The notes below the pieces were generated by a model. The model saw nothing but the letters and a program-made list of their open reading frames with translations. It searched no databases and was not told the origin of the DNA. The position numbers and the translations under genes were made by a program. Below are positions 42,400 through 55,266 of a stretch of 64,000 nucleotides of DNA, in pieces (the first letter of the stretch is position 1; every line of letters begins with the position of its first letter). The DNA lies in the NCBI GenBank assembly GCA_907164885.2, contig OU015490.1, positions 18,596,792 to 18,660,791 of the forward strand, written 5' to 3'. This DNA is from Dolomedes plantarius (taxonomy: Eukaryota > Arthropoda > Arachnida > Araneae > Dolomedidae).

Positions 42400-43369
42400 G
42401 AATTCAATAATTATTTATTTATCGGAAAGTTGCAATAGACACCTGTTATAAGCCATGGTGTTATGAAACAATTAGATTTTTTGACAATACTTTATTTTTT
42501 TTATCGCCACGAGATGCGTTGTCTAATGGCGCCCGTTTCAATCAATATAATTCATCCTCCTTCGTTAAATATCGCAAAACATTCTAATTTAAACGTTTAT
42601 TAAATACAAATATGTATTTTTATCTTCTATCGCACCTCATTAAACGGCCTCTCACTTACGATCGCACTTTTAAAATCGAAACATTCTAATAGAACTCGCA
42701 TTGAAAATTGCCAACCTATTGGGAAATTTTAGCCAAATGTCAATGATATCAGAACAAAGCTCCCTCTATCGTGAGAAAAGTCACTCAATCATGACGCGTG
42801 TTTGACGTTTTTTTCTCCCCTCGGGGAAAAGGGAAAACTACAGAGGAGAAATGGGTATTTGGCTCAATGTTGGGTCACTTTCTCTATGCACTCCATTCGT
42901 AATGCGAAGTCAAAACCAAGTTTTATTTTTTTTTGTGTGTTACGTAACGTATTATGACTGAATCTTGGCATCTCTTTGAGCTTGGCGCCATATGAGCTCG
43001 CCAACACCTTATTTTACTGTAGCTAAAAATTTTTTTTCCACCGCCCGTTGACAAATTTTGAGCAGCCACATTTAATATTAATATATATTATATATATTTA
43101 ATATTAATATATTTATATATATATGTTCGGAAAACAAGTAGATAAAGGCAGATAAAGAAAATGATTTCGATATAAATAACTTTAAATATGAGTTGAAATT
43201 CCGTACAAAAAACAAAAGAGGAATAAAAAAATAAAAAAAAAAATTAAGGTAGTCTCTTCTAGCGAAACTACCGCGGGTTATTAACGGAGGATTACTTACC
43301 GTTTGCTTACCTCTTTTGTATGTATATATGTATCTATATATAAGTACGTATGTATATATAAACATATAT
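42400..43369. other. No gene seen
   Basis: AT-rich DNA. Around 43080-43125 there are overlapping TAATATTAATATAT palindromes. Two GGCGCC/CTCGCCAAC words occur near 42985-43000. No protein-like frame. Confidence 0.35.
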
Positions 43370-43560
43370 GTATGCCAAAATTTTGATGCATTTGGTACTT
43401 TTCTGTTTAACTGTTTACTGCTTGTCCAATGGTTACAGACTGAGTTTGGCGCACTGCCAAAATTATAACTTGCGAGGTACGGACGGACGGTTTTAACGTC
43501 TGAAATTTTCCTTTCCGGAGGACCGTTATGGAGGAACGTAATCCTACGTTAAACTAGGTA
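43370..43560. repeat. Dispersed repeat G, copy 2
   Basis: Inverse of 7565-7760: GCCAAAATTTTGATGCATT ... TTGGCGCACTGCCAAAATTA ... ACGGACGGTTTTAACGTCTG ... GAGGAACGTAAT. No clear ends. Confidence 0.6.
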
Positions 43561-43686
43561 CTTCCTTTTTACAGCGGCCTTGGAGAGAATGGGGAATTGG
43601 CGCGTTTCGGCCTTGGCGACAAACAAAAGGTTACCGATACCCACAAGCAATTCATTCAATACCTATACCACCCAATTTATTTAATA

Positions 43687-44166
43687 CTAGCGGCCCGTCC
43701 CGACTTTGTCCGGGTTGAACAAAATATTATACCAATAAATTTCCAGTTGATAGCCAATAAATTGTAAATCTTTTTTTGCCTTAATGATAACCAAAATAAT
43801 ACCTAAAATTAATTTTATGTTAGTTAATAATTAAAATAAATTTTTTAAAAGAAAAAGGCGTGTCGGAGAACGTCTAGGTTCGAACCCCTAACGTCAGAAC
43901 AGAAGCCCACCGAGATAGCACCACGCTAAGGATCGTTGAAGTCTTCGGCACAAAAAGCGGTAGAGGACAGTAGCGGTAACAATGGAGATTGTTAGGATTA
44001 AGCCCCTAACTTTATTTCTACTAATCAGATATACATAATATATAGCCCATGTCCATCTGGAATAATGTACCTTTCAAACAGTGAAGGAATTTTTCAAATA
44101 GGTGCAGTGGTTCTGAAGATTACCCTCCACGTACAAAATCGCTCTCTCTTTATACGTAAGCATAGA
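43687..44166 (-). mobile_element. Helitron family B, complete copy
   Basis: Same size (480 bp) and structure as 9571-10050, from CTAGCGGCCCGTCCCGAC at the 3' end to TTATACGTAAGCATAGA at the 5' end. It contains the tRNA-like stretch with GGTTCGAACC (read in place at ~43879). Inserted between A and T. Confidence 0.87.
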
Positions 44167-44213
44167 TAAGCACACAAGAGCAATTAAATATAAACTTGAA
44201 TCTATTATTGGTA

Positions 44214-44652
44214 CAGCTTTGTCAGACGCACCTCCCTGCCAAGTTTGGCGATTTTGTGTATGGCGTGGTAACCATGCGATTTTGACGAGACTTTTGTTTT
44301 TTGCGGATTTAGTCATGTGCGGTTGTGGCAGTAATTAGATTGAGAGTTTAAATTTAATAATAAATAGTGAGATTTATAATTTTGATTGTTTTCTTAATTT
44401 TTTAACATTAGCGAGGAGTTCAGAATTTTATTTTCTTGATTGCATGTAAAATGCATGCGCAGTTTGCGTATAAAATGCATGAGCAGTTTGCCTATTAAAT
44501 GGAAATTGAATATTTATTTTGCATATTTATTTTCTTGTTTGCATATAAACATTATGCATTTGCATATAACTTTTCGCCTACGGAGGTGCGTAGGCGCAAA
44601 AAAAATTTTGGCGCCAACTTTTCGCCAACAGAGGGTGCGTCTGACAAAGCTG
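44214..44652. mobile_element. 439-bp MITE with CAGCTTTGTCAGACGCACC ends
   Basis: Left CAGCTTTGTCAGACGCACC and right in reverse CAGCTTTGTCAGACGCACC are identical over 19 bases, and the similarity extends to GCCAA.TTTGGCG. The duplication cannot be read. No coding frame. Superfamily unknown; the CAG start would fit pogo or hAT. Confidence 0.72.
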
Positions 44653-45218
44653 TTCCCCATTATTTTATATAATACAATTTTGGAATATTTTATATAATAC
44701 GATTTATTTAAAAATAAACATCATAATATATATGAACATACCCAAAAATTTATTTTTAACACGCGCTCTCTTGTGGCCACAGCTCAGCAACTGATGCTAA
44801 TAATACGTCAAACACATTATCATAGTCGACGTGAAACCTGGACATAAATTTTGCAAGGTAAGTTTTGTTCCAGGTGATGGCAAGTCGTACCATTTTCATT
44901 TTTATAACCATTTTCACATTCTTTCAGGGGAATTTTTTCGTACATATTTCTTGGAAAAAGCTATAGCCTCTTAATGTCTGTGGCAGATTGAATATAGTAG
45001 GCATATTAAATATTTAAGTAATAAAAACTGGTATATTTTAAAAGAAAAAAATTTTCACTAGCTGAAAAAACGTAAATTACATGCACACATGCAAATTGGT
45101 AACCATTTGTTTCTCGCCAAAACGATTATTCTCCTTTTACGCCAAGGAATATCTCGAGCCTATTCTTTCTCGCTAAGGCTATAAAAAGGAAGAACAAAAA
45201 AATAATCAAAATGAGTAA

Positions 45219-45438
45219 GGCTATGTTCACATTGCAGTCCGTTAGCGTAAGCGTAAAAGAATTGAAATATATTTAACCATTGAGAGAAGCGATTATCAAC
45301 GCCAAACATCCAAACGATTATCAACGCTAAGCATCCAAACGATTATCAACGAAATTGTTAAGGTCTACGATTGGTTTATTTCCGTCTCGGCGCCATTTTT
45401 CCTTTTACGTTTAACTGGACTGCAATCTGAATAGAGCT
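45219..45438. mobile_element. 220-bp MITE, TWA-flanked (PIF/Harbinger-like)
   Basis: Left GGCTATGTTCACATTGCAG and right in reverse AGCTCTATTCAGATTGCAG continue in both with TCC.GTTA.....GTAAAAG. TAA precedes and TTA follows. In the middle, CGATTATCAACGC.AA.CATCCAAA is repeated about three times (~45289-45358). Confidence 0.6.
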
Positions 45439-45475
45439 TTAGGCAATCGGAAACCAAGTAACCAGTACCCCACAC

Positions 45476-46567
45476 CAGGGCCCCCAGATGCCCGGTGCTA
45501 CCGTTGCTACGGCAACGGGGCCCGTGGGCCAAGGGGCCCTCAAGGACGGGGAAAAAATTAAAAAGTAGAACATTTTTAATAAATCATAGAAAGAAAACAA
45601 TAATTAAATCACTAGGACTAGATTTATGTGTATCAATGAAATATTACATCAGAGTAATATAAATTGGTTCATTGGATATGCAGTGCGTTGCGTACAAAAC
45701 GTGTCTGAATCTACAACAGCTGTGAGTAACAAAACCACCACCAGCTGACGTGAACACGACAACACGTGACACCTTGTTGACAGTGCGTGTGCAGAAGCAG
45801 AACACTGCCCGCCGGGCCCGCCCTCTGCGCCTTGACTTCAGTGATGTAATTGTAAAATTCTCAATGATCAAAGCCAGAAAAATGTAGCTTTCATTCTTTC
45901 AATAAATTACCAGTACTCAGAAACACTACATTGCATCATATAACTTTCATTTGTGTGTACATGGTTTGTAGCTTTGAATTTAAGTTGATTTTAGTAGGCT
46001 ATTAGTAAGACCAATTGTTGTGAAATACTTATTAGATTGTCCTTCATTAAATTTTTTTCTTTATAAACATGTATTTGCTAGGCTTACTTCATTTTTACCT
46101 AAAGGTTGTATCTTCTGCTTCCCAATGATAAAATTAGGATGTGTTCTCAACGTATCAGAACACAGATATAATAATAATACAAATGCATCAATACATATTC
46201 AATATGCATTAGCATTACCCTAGCCATTAATATACTGTTCTGCTAGGTATATAATGCAACTACCAATTTCCTACGACAGTTATTATTTTATCTGTGTGAA
46301 TATTAAAATTAATCAAACAAAAATATTTAAGAATTAATTTGTTCAATTATGTATTTACGAGTATTTAAAATAAATTTACGATGACAATCTAAACACTGTC
46401 TAAACTCTTAAAACTAGTTTAAATGTGTGTTTGATGAAAAATAATTGTAATAAAGGTTAAAAAAATGTATATTGTAAAAAAAGGCCAAAATTTCTTTTTT
46501 TGGTAGTAAGAGGGGGGCCCATCATGACTTTTAGCAACGGGGCCCAGGGAATAATGTGGGGGGCCTG
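45476..46567. mobile_element. 1.09-kb hAT-type element, apparently new
   Basis: Left CAGGGCCCCCAGATGCCCGG and right in reverse CAGGCCCCCCACATTATTCC are imperfect inverted ends, with perfect 8-base target copies CCCCACAC (45468-45475; 46568-46575). GGGGCCC words are repeated subterminally. The AT-rich interior has only short frames (67-75 codons) without transposase motifs, so it is non-autonomous. It is the only copy in the window. Confidence 0.85.
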
Positions 46568-46575
46568 CCCCACAC

Positions 46576-47045
46576 AATAATTGCAAAATATTTACGGAAA
46601 CGTAACTTATTAACAAGAACAAATAATGGTGGGAACAAGAATGGCGCGTGAATTTGGCGATTTCTCGCCAAGCGGCCAATTTCCGGTTATAACAAGCACC
46701 GTTTTGTTTTGTCTTTTTACCTTTTCCGACCGAATTAACAGAAAAAAAAATTGCTGACTTTTTCGAGAGTCGGATAATCGCTTGAGAGAAACGTCGAAGT
46801 GTTAAAACACGGGCAGAGTTCAGCGACGCTTTCGGAGATTTTAGTCGATAAAGAGAGAAGATAAAGCATTCGACTGGAAGTGTGGCTGTCAGCGACTGAA
46901 AAAAAACATGTTCGAAAGATTATTCGGATAAAGCGTTGCTGAGATGTTTCGAAGAGCAAATAATGATCATACCGAACTTCTTTGCATGATATCACGCGGA
47001 CGAGATGAAAAATTCGAAACATACGTGCTGTCATAAATACACTAC

Positions 47046-47083
<38 letters not shown>
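46576..47083. other. No gene; (TA)n tract at the end
   Basis: Low-copy DNA with two TTGGCGA-type words at 46653-46668. A 105-codon minus frame (46735-47052) has no recognisable features. (TA)n at 47056-47083. Confidence 0.3.
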
Positions 47084-47086
<3 letters not shown>

Positions 47087-47542
47087 TAAAACCTCGTTTA
47101 TCCGGCCCTCGTTAATCCGGATCTCCGGATTATCCCGATCAGATTTGCATACATTTTTATTTAATGTTCACATTAGATAATACTTTTTAACTATGATAGC
47201 ATATACGTCACTACAAGTACGCCAAATATTCGCTTTTTAGTTTGATTCAATGTACAGTTCCTGCATAGAATCTACAATAAATTACGGTAATAAAATGCTT
47301 TTTGTCGAGCTTAAGAAAGCTTTACGACACTTAAGCAATTCTTTGTTAAGAAATGACGTGAAAATTTATTTTTATATTTTTTAATGTCTTGTAAACAATG
47401 CTATGTAATTTTGTTACAAAACATAGTTTTTTTTATCGTAATAAACGGTAAGTCTGCTTAGTTAAGGATTTTGTTTTGATCATTACCCGTATTTCCCGTG
47501 TTGCCTATCTCCCAGTTAGTCCGGATAAACGAGGTTTTACTG
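47084..47542. mobile_element. 459-bp pogo-type MITE
   Basis: Left CAGTAAAACCTCGTTTATCC and right in reverse CAGTAAAACCTCGTTTATCC are identical over at least 20 bases; GTTAATCCGGAT-type subterminal words follow. TA lies before the left end; the right flank reads TT, so the duplication is decayed. The sequence style is typical of Tigger/pogo inverted ends. No coding frame. Confidence 0.82.
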
Positions 47543-47852
47543 TTGTATATATATGTGTGTGTAATAAAATTTTTAACCACCTCTAATCTTTAATCGCCCG
47601 TAATACGAATTTTCTCTCCATATAGTAACCTTTCCGTCCTTTGGCGATTTACCCCGTCTTTCCAATACTAACCTACCTCGCCAATTTCCAGCAACCCGTT
47701 TAGAGCTACTTCGGTGTGTTCGCCAGAAGAGGGTCGGACGCGGCAATTGTAAGGTGATGTTGTTCTTGATGGAATAAACTGCATTTGTTCTTTGAAATGG
47801 AATCGTATTGATTTCGGACACTATGTGTTATCAGTAGATGACCATTCGGGTC

Positions 47853-47906
<54 letters not shown>

Positions 47907-48393
47907 CCCCCTATATTGTACAGAAAAAGATTCAAAATAATGTGAAGAATATTTTTATAATTCTAGTACACGCATAGATTTTACGAATACTTATCCATAA
48001 CATAGGAACACACAGCCTGATAATCAGGATAAGATAAATGGTGGCGACTCGTTTAGAACTAATGAGTAGTGTTGGCATCTATTGGCGAGATTTTTTTTCA
48101 TACATTACAGTAATCCTTTTGTACGATACATATTGTCCGATGGGTATGATTCAAATCAGTCCATTGTTAAGGATTCTGATATATAGTTCGTTATGTCTGA
48201 TGGCTGCCGGTCGTATCGGATCCTCAGCAATAATAACTTGAAATTAACTGTCTTGTTAAATTTAAATCTCGAAGAGTCCGCAGATCGATAAAACCTAACA
48301 AACAGTTCACGAGGCCGAGAAGTAATTAGGGGCGATTGTCTCTACAGTCCGTTTCGCAAATGCGAGCGTCATCCAACCCTTTTCATATAAATA
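47543..48393. other. No gene; (TA)n tract
   Basis: (TA)n at 47860-47901. Several TTGGCGA / TCGCCAA words at 47641, 47676 and 48082. Short frames without features. Confidence 0.35.
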
Positions 48394-49144
48394 CAGTCGG
48401 ACCTCTATTTAACGAAGTCGCTAAATCCCGAAAAAAAGTCCGTTATATGGAAAATTCGTTAAACAGAGATTAACCTTTTAAAATACTCTGAACTACAGAA
48501 AACATATTTTAAATTCATAAACACTAAATACTATAAATAGAAGTAATTGATCACACCTTTATTTTGTAAATTTCTATTTCTTATATATATATCTTACCTA
48601 TCAAACAGAAATCTGCAAGGAAAACAAGAATAAAACAAAACATTGTCCGGGAATACACTGTATTTTTGATTTTAAAAAATTATATTAAAATTAATGAATT
48701 TTATTGACATTATCTTATTTATTATAACAAGTAATTTTAAGCGTACATTACCTCATGTGTCCTTAAATTTAATTACTGATAAAGTCTCTTAACTTTGTCT
48801 CAGTTTTTTTGTTTGAAAAAATGTTTTCTCTCATAATATGTCTCGCATCTTTGCAATGTACCAAAAAACCCTCCAGGCGTATTTTCTTCAAACTGTAATT
48901 CGCATCGGAATGTGTTAAAAGAGAGTTAATGTGATAAATGTGTTAAAAGAAAGAATAAGAGTGAGATGTTCAGAAATATTTTGAGAAATATGGAGGCAAA
49001 AAAATATTGGATCCCAAGAAAAAGTTCGTTAAATAGAGAATGCACTTCGCTATTCGGAGGTTATTTTACGAAGAAATTGAAAAATGTTCTTGGTTCCAAG
49101 GAAAAGTTCGCAAAATAGAGGATCGTTGAATAGAGGTCCGACTG
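48394..49144. mobile_element. 751-bp pogo-type MITE
   Basis: Left CAGTCGGACCTCTATTTAAC and right in reverse CAGTCGGACCTCTATTCAAC, with TA on both sides (48392-48393; 49145-49146). Repeated CGTTAAATAGAG / GTTCGCAAAATAGAGG words are found near both ends. No transposase frame. Confidence 0.9.
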
Positions 49145-49474
49145 TAGCGTAGATAACATATTTGCAGAAGAACGTCGTGGGAGGCAGCTGCAGAAGCGGA
49201 CACGTGAAAGAGGAAAACAAAAGGGAGAAGTTTAGTTTAGTTTTATGAGCACCGGCCCACGCAAAAGGACCATTCCTCTAACGAAGCAAACAAAGATGGA
49301 AGTTTGCGAGAAGGCAAGTTATAAGTTATGGGCCTCGCTTTATTACTAAGAACACGTGTTAAGTGGGATCATTAATGCACAAGCGGAATTTCCAAAAGTT
49401 CACTTGTCCTTTAACCAGTTCGTTTTTTCACTCCAGCCCATGTAATATAAAATTCTTAGGGCTGGTGTATACTA
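49145..49474. other. No gene seen
   Basis: Short low-copy spacer between two TA-flanked elements. Confidence 0.4.
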
Positions 49475-51163
49475 CAGCTCAGATTCAAAATATTAGAATA
49501 ACTGAGAAAAAGTAATAAGAAAGAAATTATTTTCCATTTATTTATTTTTGATACTAAGTAAATGGAATTAAATTTCTTATAAATTAAATCTGGAATGTTT
49601 AGATAAGATTTTAACATTTACAAAATATAAAATACAATAAATTAAGTATACAACAGCTTTCTGATACACATCAAAATATTAGAATAAAATTTGGATTGGT
49701 TCAAAATATTAGAATATTTTATTTTACTCAAAAATATTACCTTATGAATATGAAGTAAATGGGAGTTAATATTTTGTAGCATCCCCTTTAGCTTTAATAA
49801 CAGCGTACAATCGATCTTGCATACTATATACAAGGTGTTTACAAACATTTCTATCAATATTAGCCCAAATAGACTTTATACGTGCCACTAACTCAGTTTT
49901 ACTTGAAGGGGGATTTTCTTGGAGTTTTTCTTCATTATACCCCATAAGTTTTCGATGGGATTAATGTCTGGTGAGTTTGGTGGCCAAGGAAGTACCTTAA
50001 TTTTACGTTGGCAGAACCAATTCTTAGTTAACACCGAGGTATGCGGTGACGCTAAATCTTGTTGAAAGATGAAATCATCTTCAAATAAATCTTCTGATGA
50101 TGGAATCATAATATTCCAAAATTTTTTGATATATCTGAGAGTTAACTTTTTCGTAGACGATGCATAACTTTCCAGATCATTCTGCGCTCATGCAACCCCA
50201 AACCATGACACTAGCAGCCCCGCTACTTTAGCAGCAAACTTTACTGAACGTTTAAGGCATTCTTTATCAAATGCTTCTTGCTTCATTCTCCAAACTCGAA
50301 TACCTTGATTACCATATGAAACACAAAACATACTTTCATCACTAAATAATATTTTTTTTCAATCTTCTTCGCTCCATAGATGTCTTGATTTACACCAATT
50401 CAATCTTATATGCTTTTATTTTGCAGTCATGAGAGGTTTTGTTTTCGGTACACGAGATTCAAACTTAAATTTATGGAGACGTCTTAATGTTGTCGATTTA
50501 GAAACTTCAACTCCTTCTTCTTTCCATTTTCGGTGCAAGAATCGCACACTTTTAAAACGGTTTTTCTTAACTATACGCTTCAGTTTCCTGTCATCTCTAG
50601 CATATGTTTTTGGTTTTCGGCCGCCATTTCGGCGATTTTTTTAAAATTTTCTATATTTTTAATATTGTGTCAGTATTTTAGTAACGCTTGATTGCGAACA
50701 ATGTAAATAATTCGCTATATAACATTGATTTTTACCGTGCCGATACAAATCAACCATACGAAGTTTAATAGATTCAGGAATATCACTCACACGACCCATT
50801 TTAAGACGAAAAAGCAAACAAACTGCAAAAAGAATACTGATTTTAAATAAAATCATCTGAATTTAATCAATGATGCCACTAGTTATGAGTTGGTGATAAT
50901 TAAAGGAGAATTAATGTGAAATATTCTAATATTTTGAACCACTTGAATAAATATTCTAATATTCTGACTTTTCAAAATAATTTTTTTTTCAATTAATCTT
51001 TTCAAAAATGATATTAATTTTAAGATAATAAATAAGTTTAATCAACAATAAGTTCTTAATAAAAATATCGTTTGCATATTTGCATTAAAAGATATTAAAT
51101 TACAAAACGATATTTTCAATTTGTAAAAAAATTTAATTATTCTAATATTTTGAATATGAGCTG
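49475..51163 (-). mobile_element. Tc1-like element with multiple direct repeats in its ends
   Basis: Ends CAGCTCAGATTCAAAATATT and in reverse CAGCTCATATTCAAAATATT, with TA at 49473-49474 and 51164-51165. The word TCAAAATATTAGAATA is repeated about three times in each ~250-base terminal region (left near 49486, 49672, 49700; right, inverted, near 50920, 50950, 51145), an IR/DR-like arrangement known from some Tc1 elements. It encodes one broken transposase. Confidence 0.9.
49766..50799 (-). pseudogene. Tc1-like DD34E transposase, frameshifted
   Basis: The start at 50799 gives MGRVSDIPESIKLRMVDLYR and a paired-like HTH (RHGKNQCYIANYLHCSQSSV); a stop follows after LTQY, and the next part (KKSPKWRPKTKC... 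SVRFLHRKWKEEG) reads in another frame. The catalytic core keeps FSDESMFCVSYG (first Asp), FIFQQDLASPHTS (second Asp) and WPPNSPDINPIENLW (Glu), so all three catalytic residues survive. The spacing between second Asp and Glu fits the 34-residue class. Further breaks occur near VSWFGVA and after PLQVKLS; the tail RIKSIWANIDRN ... KAKGDATKY ends at 49766. At least three frame lesions make it inactive. Family length (~340 residues) is otherwise complete. Confidence 0.9.
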
Positions 51164-51165
51164 TA

Positions 51166-51990
51166 ACTGTATTGGATGCTCTCACCTCCATATTAACCTA
51201 TGGAGAAAATGCGTCCAGGGATTGTACATTTGGATGGAAAAAAGAAATTGTACTTCGTCATAAAGAAAGAAATTTGACACATTAGAGCAATTTTTCGTTT
51301 AAAAAATGCAAATATTTTAAAATTTTAATGATTTGGGTAAATCTGGTCTAGCGTGTTTTAAACGTTCCTCAATTCCTTCGGTGGACACAATTTCTAAAAT
51401 GAATTCCGTTGCGAGGGGTAGAAAAGTTCGGACTATCTGCAAATACCATTTTTTAACATGTTTTTAATTCACTCGCTTTCTCGCTTGTTTGTTTGTGTGT
51501 GTGTGTTTGTTTGTCCGGTACAAATCTTGTAATGGATTTTTAACTAACTTCCCGACTAGCTAGACATTTGAAACTTTAAGAATAGCTCAGAATACGAGGA
51601 CAATGCATTCTTTTAATACTTTTAGCCATCTTTAGACAGCATTGAATTCATTTTCAGTTAATTTTGTTTCGTAGACTGGTGAAGCCATCTATCGGCCGGG
51701 ACGGGAACGAAAAGTTAAACGCCAGTTAACTTCCAATTAACTTCATTTTCTTTCAAGTTGATGGGATAATTCACCAAAATAATTTATAAAAAGTATTTAT
51801 TAATACATATAATTGTCAAGTTTATATGATTCAACAGAAAATTTAAAAAACGTGGTATATAAAAAGTTCTTTGTATCTTGTAATTATTATTGATCGATCG
51901 GCATTTATGGAGTTGTCAATAGTGCACACATTTTCTCCATAAGTTAACATTGAGGTGAGAGTATCCAATAAGGGTTAGTACACAGAAGCC
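51166..51990 (+). repeat. Family F copy interrupted by a family E copy
   Basis: F ends ACTGTATTGGATGCTCTCACC (left) and, in reverse, CCTTATTGGATACTCTCACC (right). The E copy occupies about 51450-51889 in reverse orientation (TTTTTAACATGTTTTTAATTC ... TCTTTGTATCTTGTAATTAT). F4 at 42.2 kb gives the uninterrupted site (AAATACCATTTTTATTGG). Confidence 0.72.
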
Positions 51991-52954
<964 letters not shown>

Positions 52955-53131
52955 TTAACCCTTCAGCGGGCGCGCCAATTTTTGGAACACCAGCAGGCGC
53001 GCATTACACAAAGTGCAACGTCTTTCAACCTTGATTATTCCTTTTGTAGTAAACTTTTTTGTTTTTCAAATTCAAAATAATAATTCTGCATTTTATGACA
53101 AGATATAAAATGCCCTTAATATGGAGATATA

Positions 53132-54546
53132 CACTCTGCCACAAAAAAATATATGCACCCAGAAGGAAACGAGCTACTATCACGAAACTTAACAGGTATG
53201 TAGCGTATGAGGAGATAAGCAAATGATTACAAATTCAGAAGAACAGGCCGTTTTATTAAGATATGGCATGAAAAAGGTTACAAATCAGTAAGTAGTAAAT
53301 CCACCTCTGGCAGCTATACAAGCCAAAACACGGCGTGGCATCGAATCAATGAGGTCACCTATGACCTCCTGCGGAAGATCATGCCATAATCTTTGCAACT
53401 GGGCAGTTAATTCCCCAGTATTCCGGAACGGTAGGAGTTGTCTTCCAAGCACGTCCCAGACGTATTCTATTGGCGAGAGGTCTGGTGACCTGGCAGGCCA
53501 TGGGAGTACGTCATATCCTTGAAGACATCGTTGGGAGAGTCCCGCAGTATGTGGACGAGCGTTGTTTTGATGATAAATGGCACCTGGGCGATTTGATAGC
53601 ATAGGCAGTACCACTGGCGTTAAAATCTCGCCCACGCAACTGCGTGCCGTCAAAGTGCGTTGAAGGACGACTAGAGGCGATCGAGTGTCCCAACAAATCG
53701 CTCCCCACGATGTCACACCTTGTGTAATCGCCGTATGCCTCTCGACAACAAATGCCGGATCGGACCGGTGGCCTGGCCGCCTCCACACGCGTATGCGCTG
53801 GTCATCAGCATTGAGACTGAATCGGGATTCCTCGCTGAAGATCACACGCCTCCAGTCGGTCGCACTCCAGCTTGCCCGAGGTCGAAAAAAATCCAATCGA
53901 CACTGCCTATGATGTGGGGTCAGTGGTAGGCGTCTTAATGGACGTCGGTTCCTTATACTTGCGTCGGCCAGTCGTCTCCGAATGGTTTCCCTTGATACCA
54001 CCGGATGTCTGGAAGGTGGTAAATGGCGTCGAACCCATTCAAGCGACGTTGTTGGTGCGGACGTGGCCGCTCTTATGATTGCGCGATCCTCGCGCGTATT
54101 TGTGTTACTGGGACGCCCTGACCCTCCGCGACGGTAGACTATCCCTTCCGTGATCCATTGTTGCCAAAAATGAGCAACTACCATATCGCTCCGACCGAGG
54201 TGGCGGCCGAACCGCCTGTTCGACTAACCTGCTTCTTCAAAGCCTACTGTATCCCACCCCCCTCTCAATTGTCCGTACTGTCGCCGGTTACGTCTCAGAG
54301 GCATCTCTAGTCACAATACCGTCCATCCAAGTCGACAGATTTGTTTGAATAACCCTATGGCACGAGCAATCATGCTTTTAAACTCTCCCAGCTGCGCACC
54401 TCCATATGCGGATAACGCGCTCACCCTTGTTTCATCGGCGTCGAAATTTTAATCCTTTGCATATATCTTACCAGACTACATTCCTGCCCAGTTTCGTGAT
54501 AGTACCTCGATTTCTTCTGGGTGCATATTTTTTTTGTGCCAGAGTC
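53132..54546 (-). mobile_element. Tc1-like element, 1.4 kb
   Basis: Ends CACTCTGCCACAAAAAAATA and in reverse GACTCTGGCACAAAAAAAAT, matching onward through TGCACCCAGAAG and ACTATCACGAAACT (~58-base inverted repeats). TA flanks at 53130-53131 and 54547-54548. It is more GC-rich than its surroundings, suggesting a comparatively recent arrival. Inserted in the piggyBac-like element at the same region where Helitron A hit the other copy. Confidence 0.93.
53285..54304 (-). pseudogene. Tc1-like transposase with long frame but altered catalytic residues
   Basis: The family start MPLRRNRRQYGQLRGGW is at 54304; one in-frame TAG after GFEEAG breaks the first HTH (SNRRFGRHLGRSD). From the internal Met at 54184 a 299-residue frame stays open to 53285 with the second HTH (VSRETIRRRLADASI) and the DDE domain. 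The first catalytic position reads IFSEESRFSLN where the family has SDES, and the second reads YHQNNARPHTA where it has QDNARPHTA; the third is normal (SPDLSPIEYVWDVLG). Two of three metal ligands are thus changed, so it should be inactive even without the stop. The ORF otherwise looks well preserved. Confidence 0.92.
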
Positions 54547-54912
54547 TATTTATAATTAAAGGCCAAAGAATGCAGATACGATCCCCTTATTTCAAAACTG
54601 TCCGATTTAATGCATCTAAGGACAACTTGCGAATGAATTCCTATTATGTCCAAAAACCTAAAAAACAACGAGACTGTCCATCTTCGTGAAATGCGGAATA
54701 CCGTGTAATAGCTGCACATTTGATCGGCACCAGCAAATTATAATTTTGTCATATTGCAAACTAGTATATTCGCTACGGTCAAATCACAACCAACAATGAA
54801 TGGAAAGGAACGGAAAGTTCAGAAAATCATACCCGCATTAGAAAGGGTGTAGCTATAAAAAGAAACTGAATAGAGCGTTCAAACCTTACTTGCGAAAACA
54901 AACCATTTAAAT

Positions 54913-55209
54913 CAGTGGCGTAGCTAGAACTTTTGCAGTCCGGGGCGGTCTCCAATTTGCCGCCCTTTCTAAGTCAATCAATTGGTGGTTTTTATAGACT
55001 TGACTTGATGGTTTTATAACATTGACTTGACGATGAGGAAAAATATTCGAAATCATATAGTAATTCATAATTCGTAGAAATCGAATAGTAAACTTATGAA
55101 TTGAACAAGTGGTTTTTTTACAACTGATACTAAATAAAAATATGCCGCCCCAAAATATGTGCCGCCCGGTGCGGACTGCACCCACCGCACCCTCCTAGCT
55201 ACGCCACTG
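54913..55209. mobile_element. 297-bp hAT MITE (CAGTGGCGTAGC ends)
   Basis: Left CAGTGGCGTAGCTAGAAC and right in reverse CAGTGGCGTAGCTAGGAG; 8-base target copies ATTTAAAT / ATTGAAAT with one difference. It shares the terminal 12 bases with 5192-5873. Near-terminal GGGGCGG / CCGCCC words are typical of this group. No frame. Confidence 0.88.
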
Positions 55210-55266
55210 ATTGAAATTTACGAAAATGTTGTACTTTGTACACGGGCGCGCCCGCTGAAAGGTTAA

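Larger units (their letters stand above)
52955..55266 (-). mobile_element. piggyBac-like element copy 2, carrying a Tc1 element and a hAT MITE
   Basis: TTAA at 52955-52958 and 55263-55266; ends CCCTTCAGCGGGCGCGCC and in reverse CCTTTCAGCGGGCGCGCC. In reverse it aligns with 1877-3180 (GTACAAAGTACAACATTTTC, GTAAGGTTTGAACG, CTATTCAGTTTCTTTTTATA ...). Two foreign insertions are present: 53132-54546 and 54913-55209. No transposase of its own. Confidence 0.85.

Noticed and set aside
53685..54078. Plus-strand open frames of 68-75 codons
   Set aside because: Antisense shadows of the Tc1 transposase.
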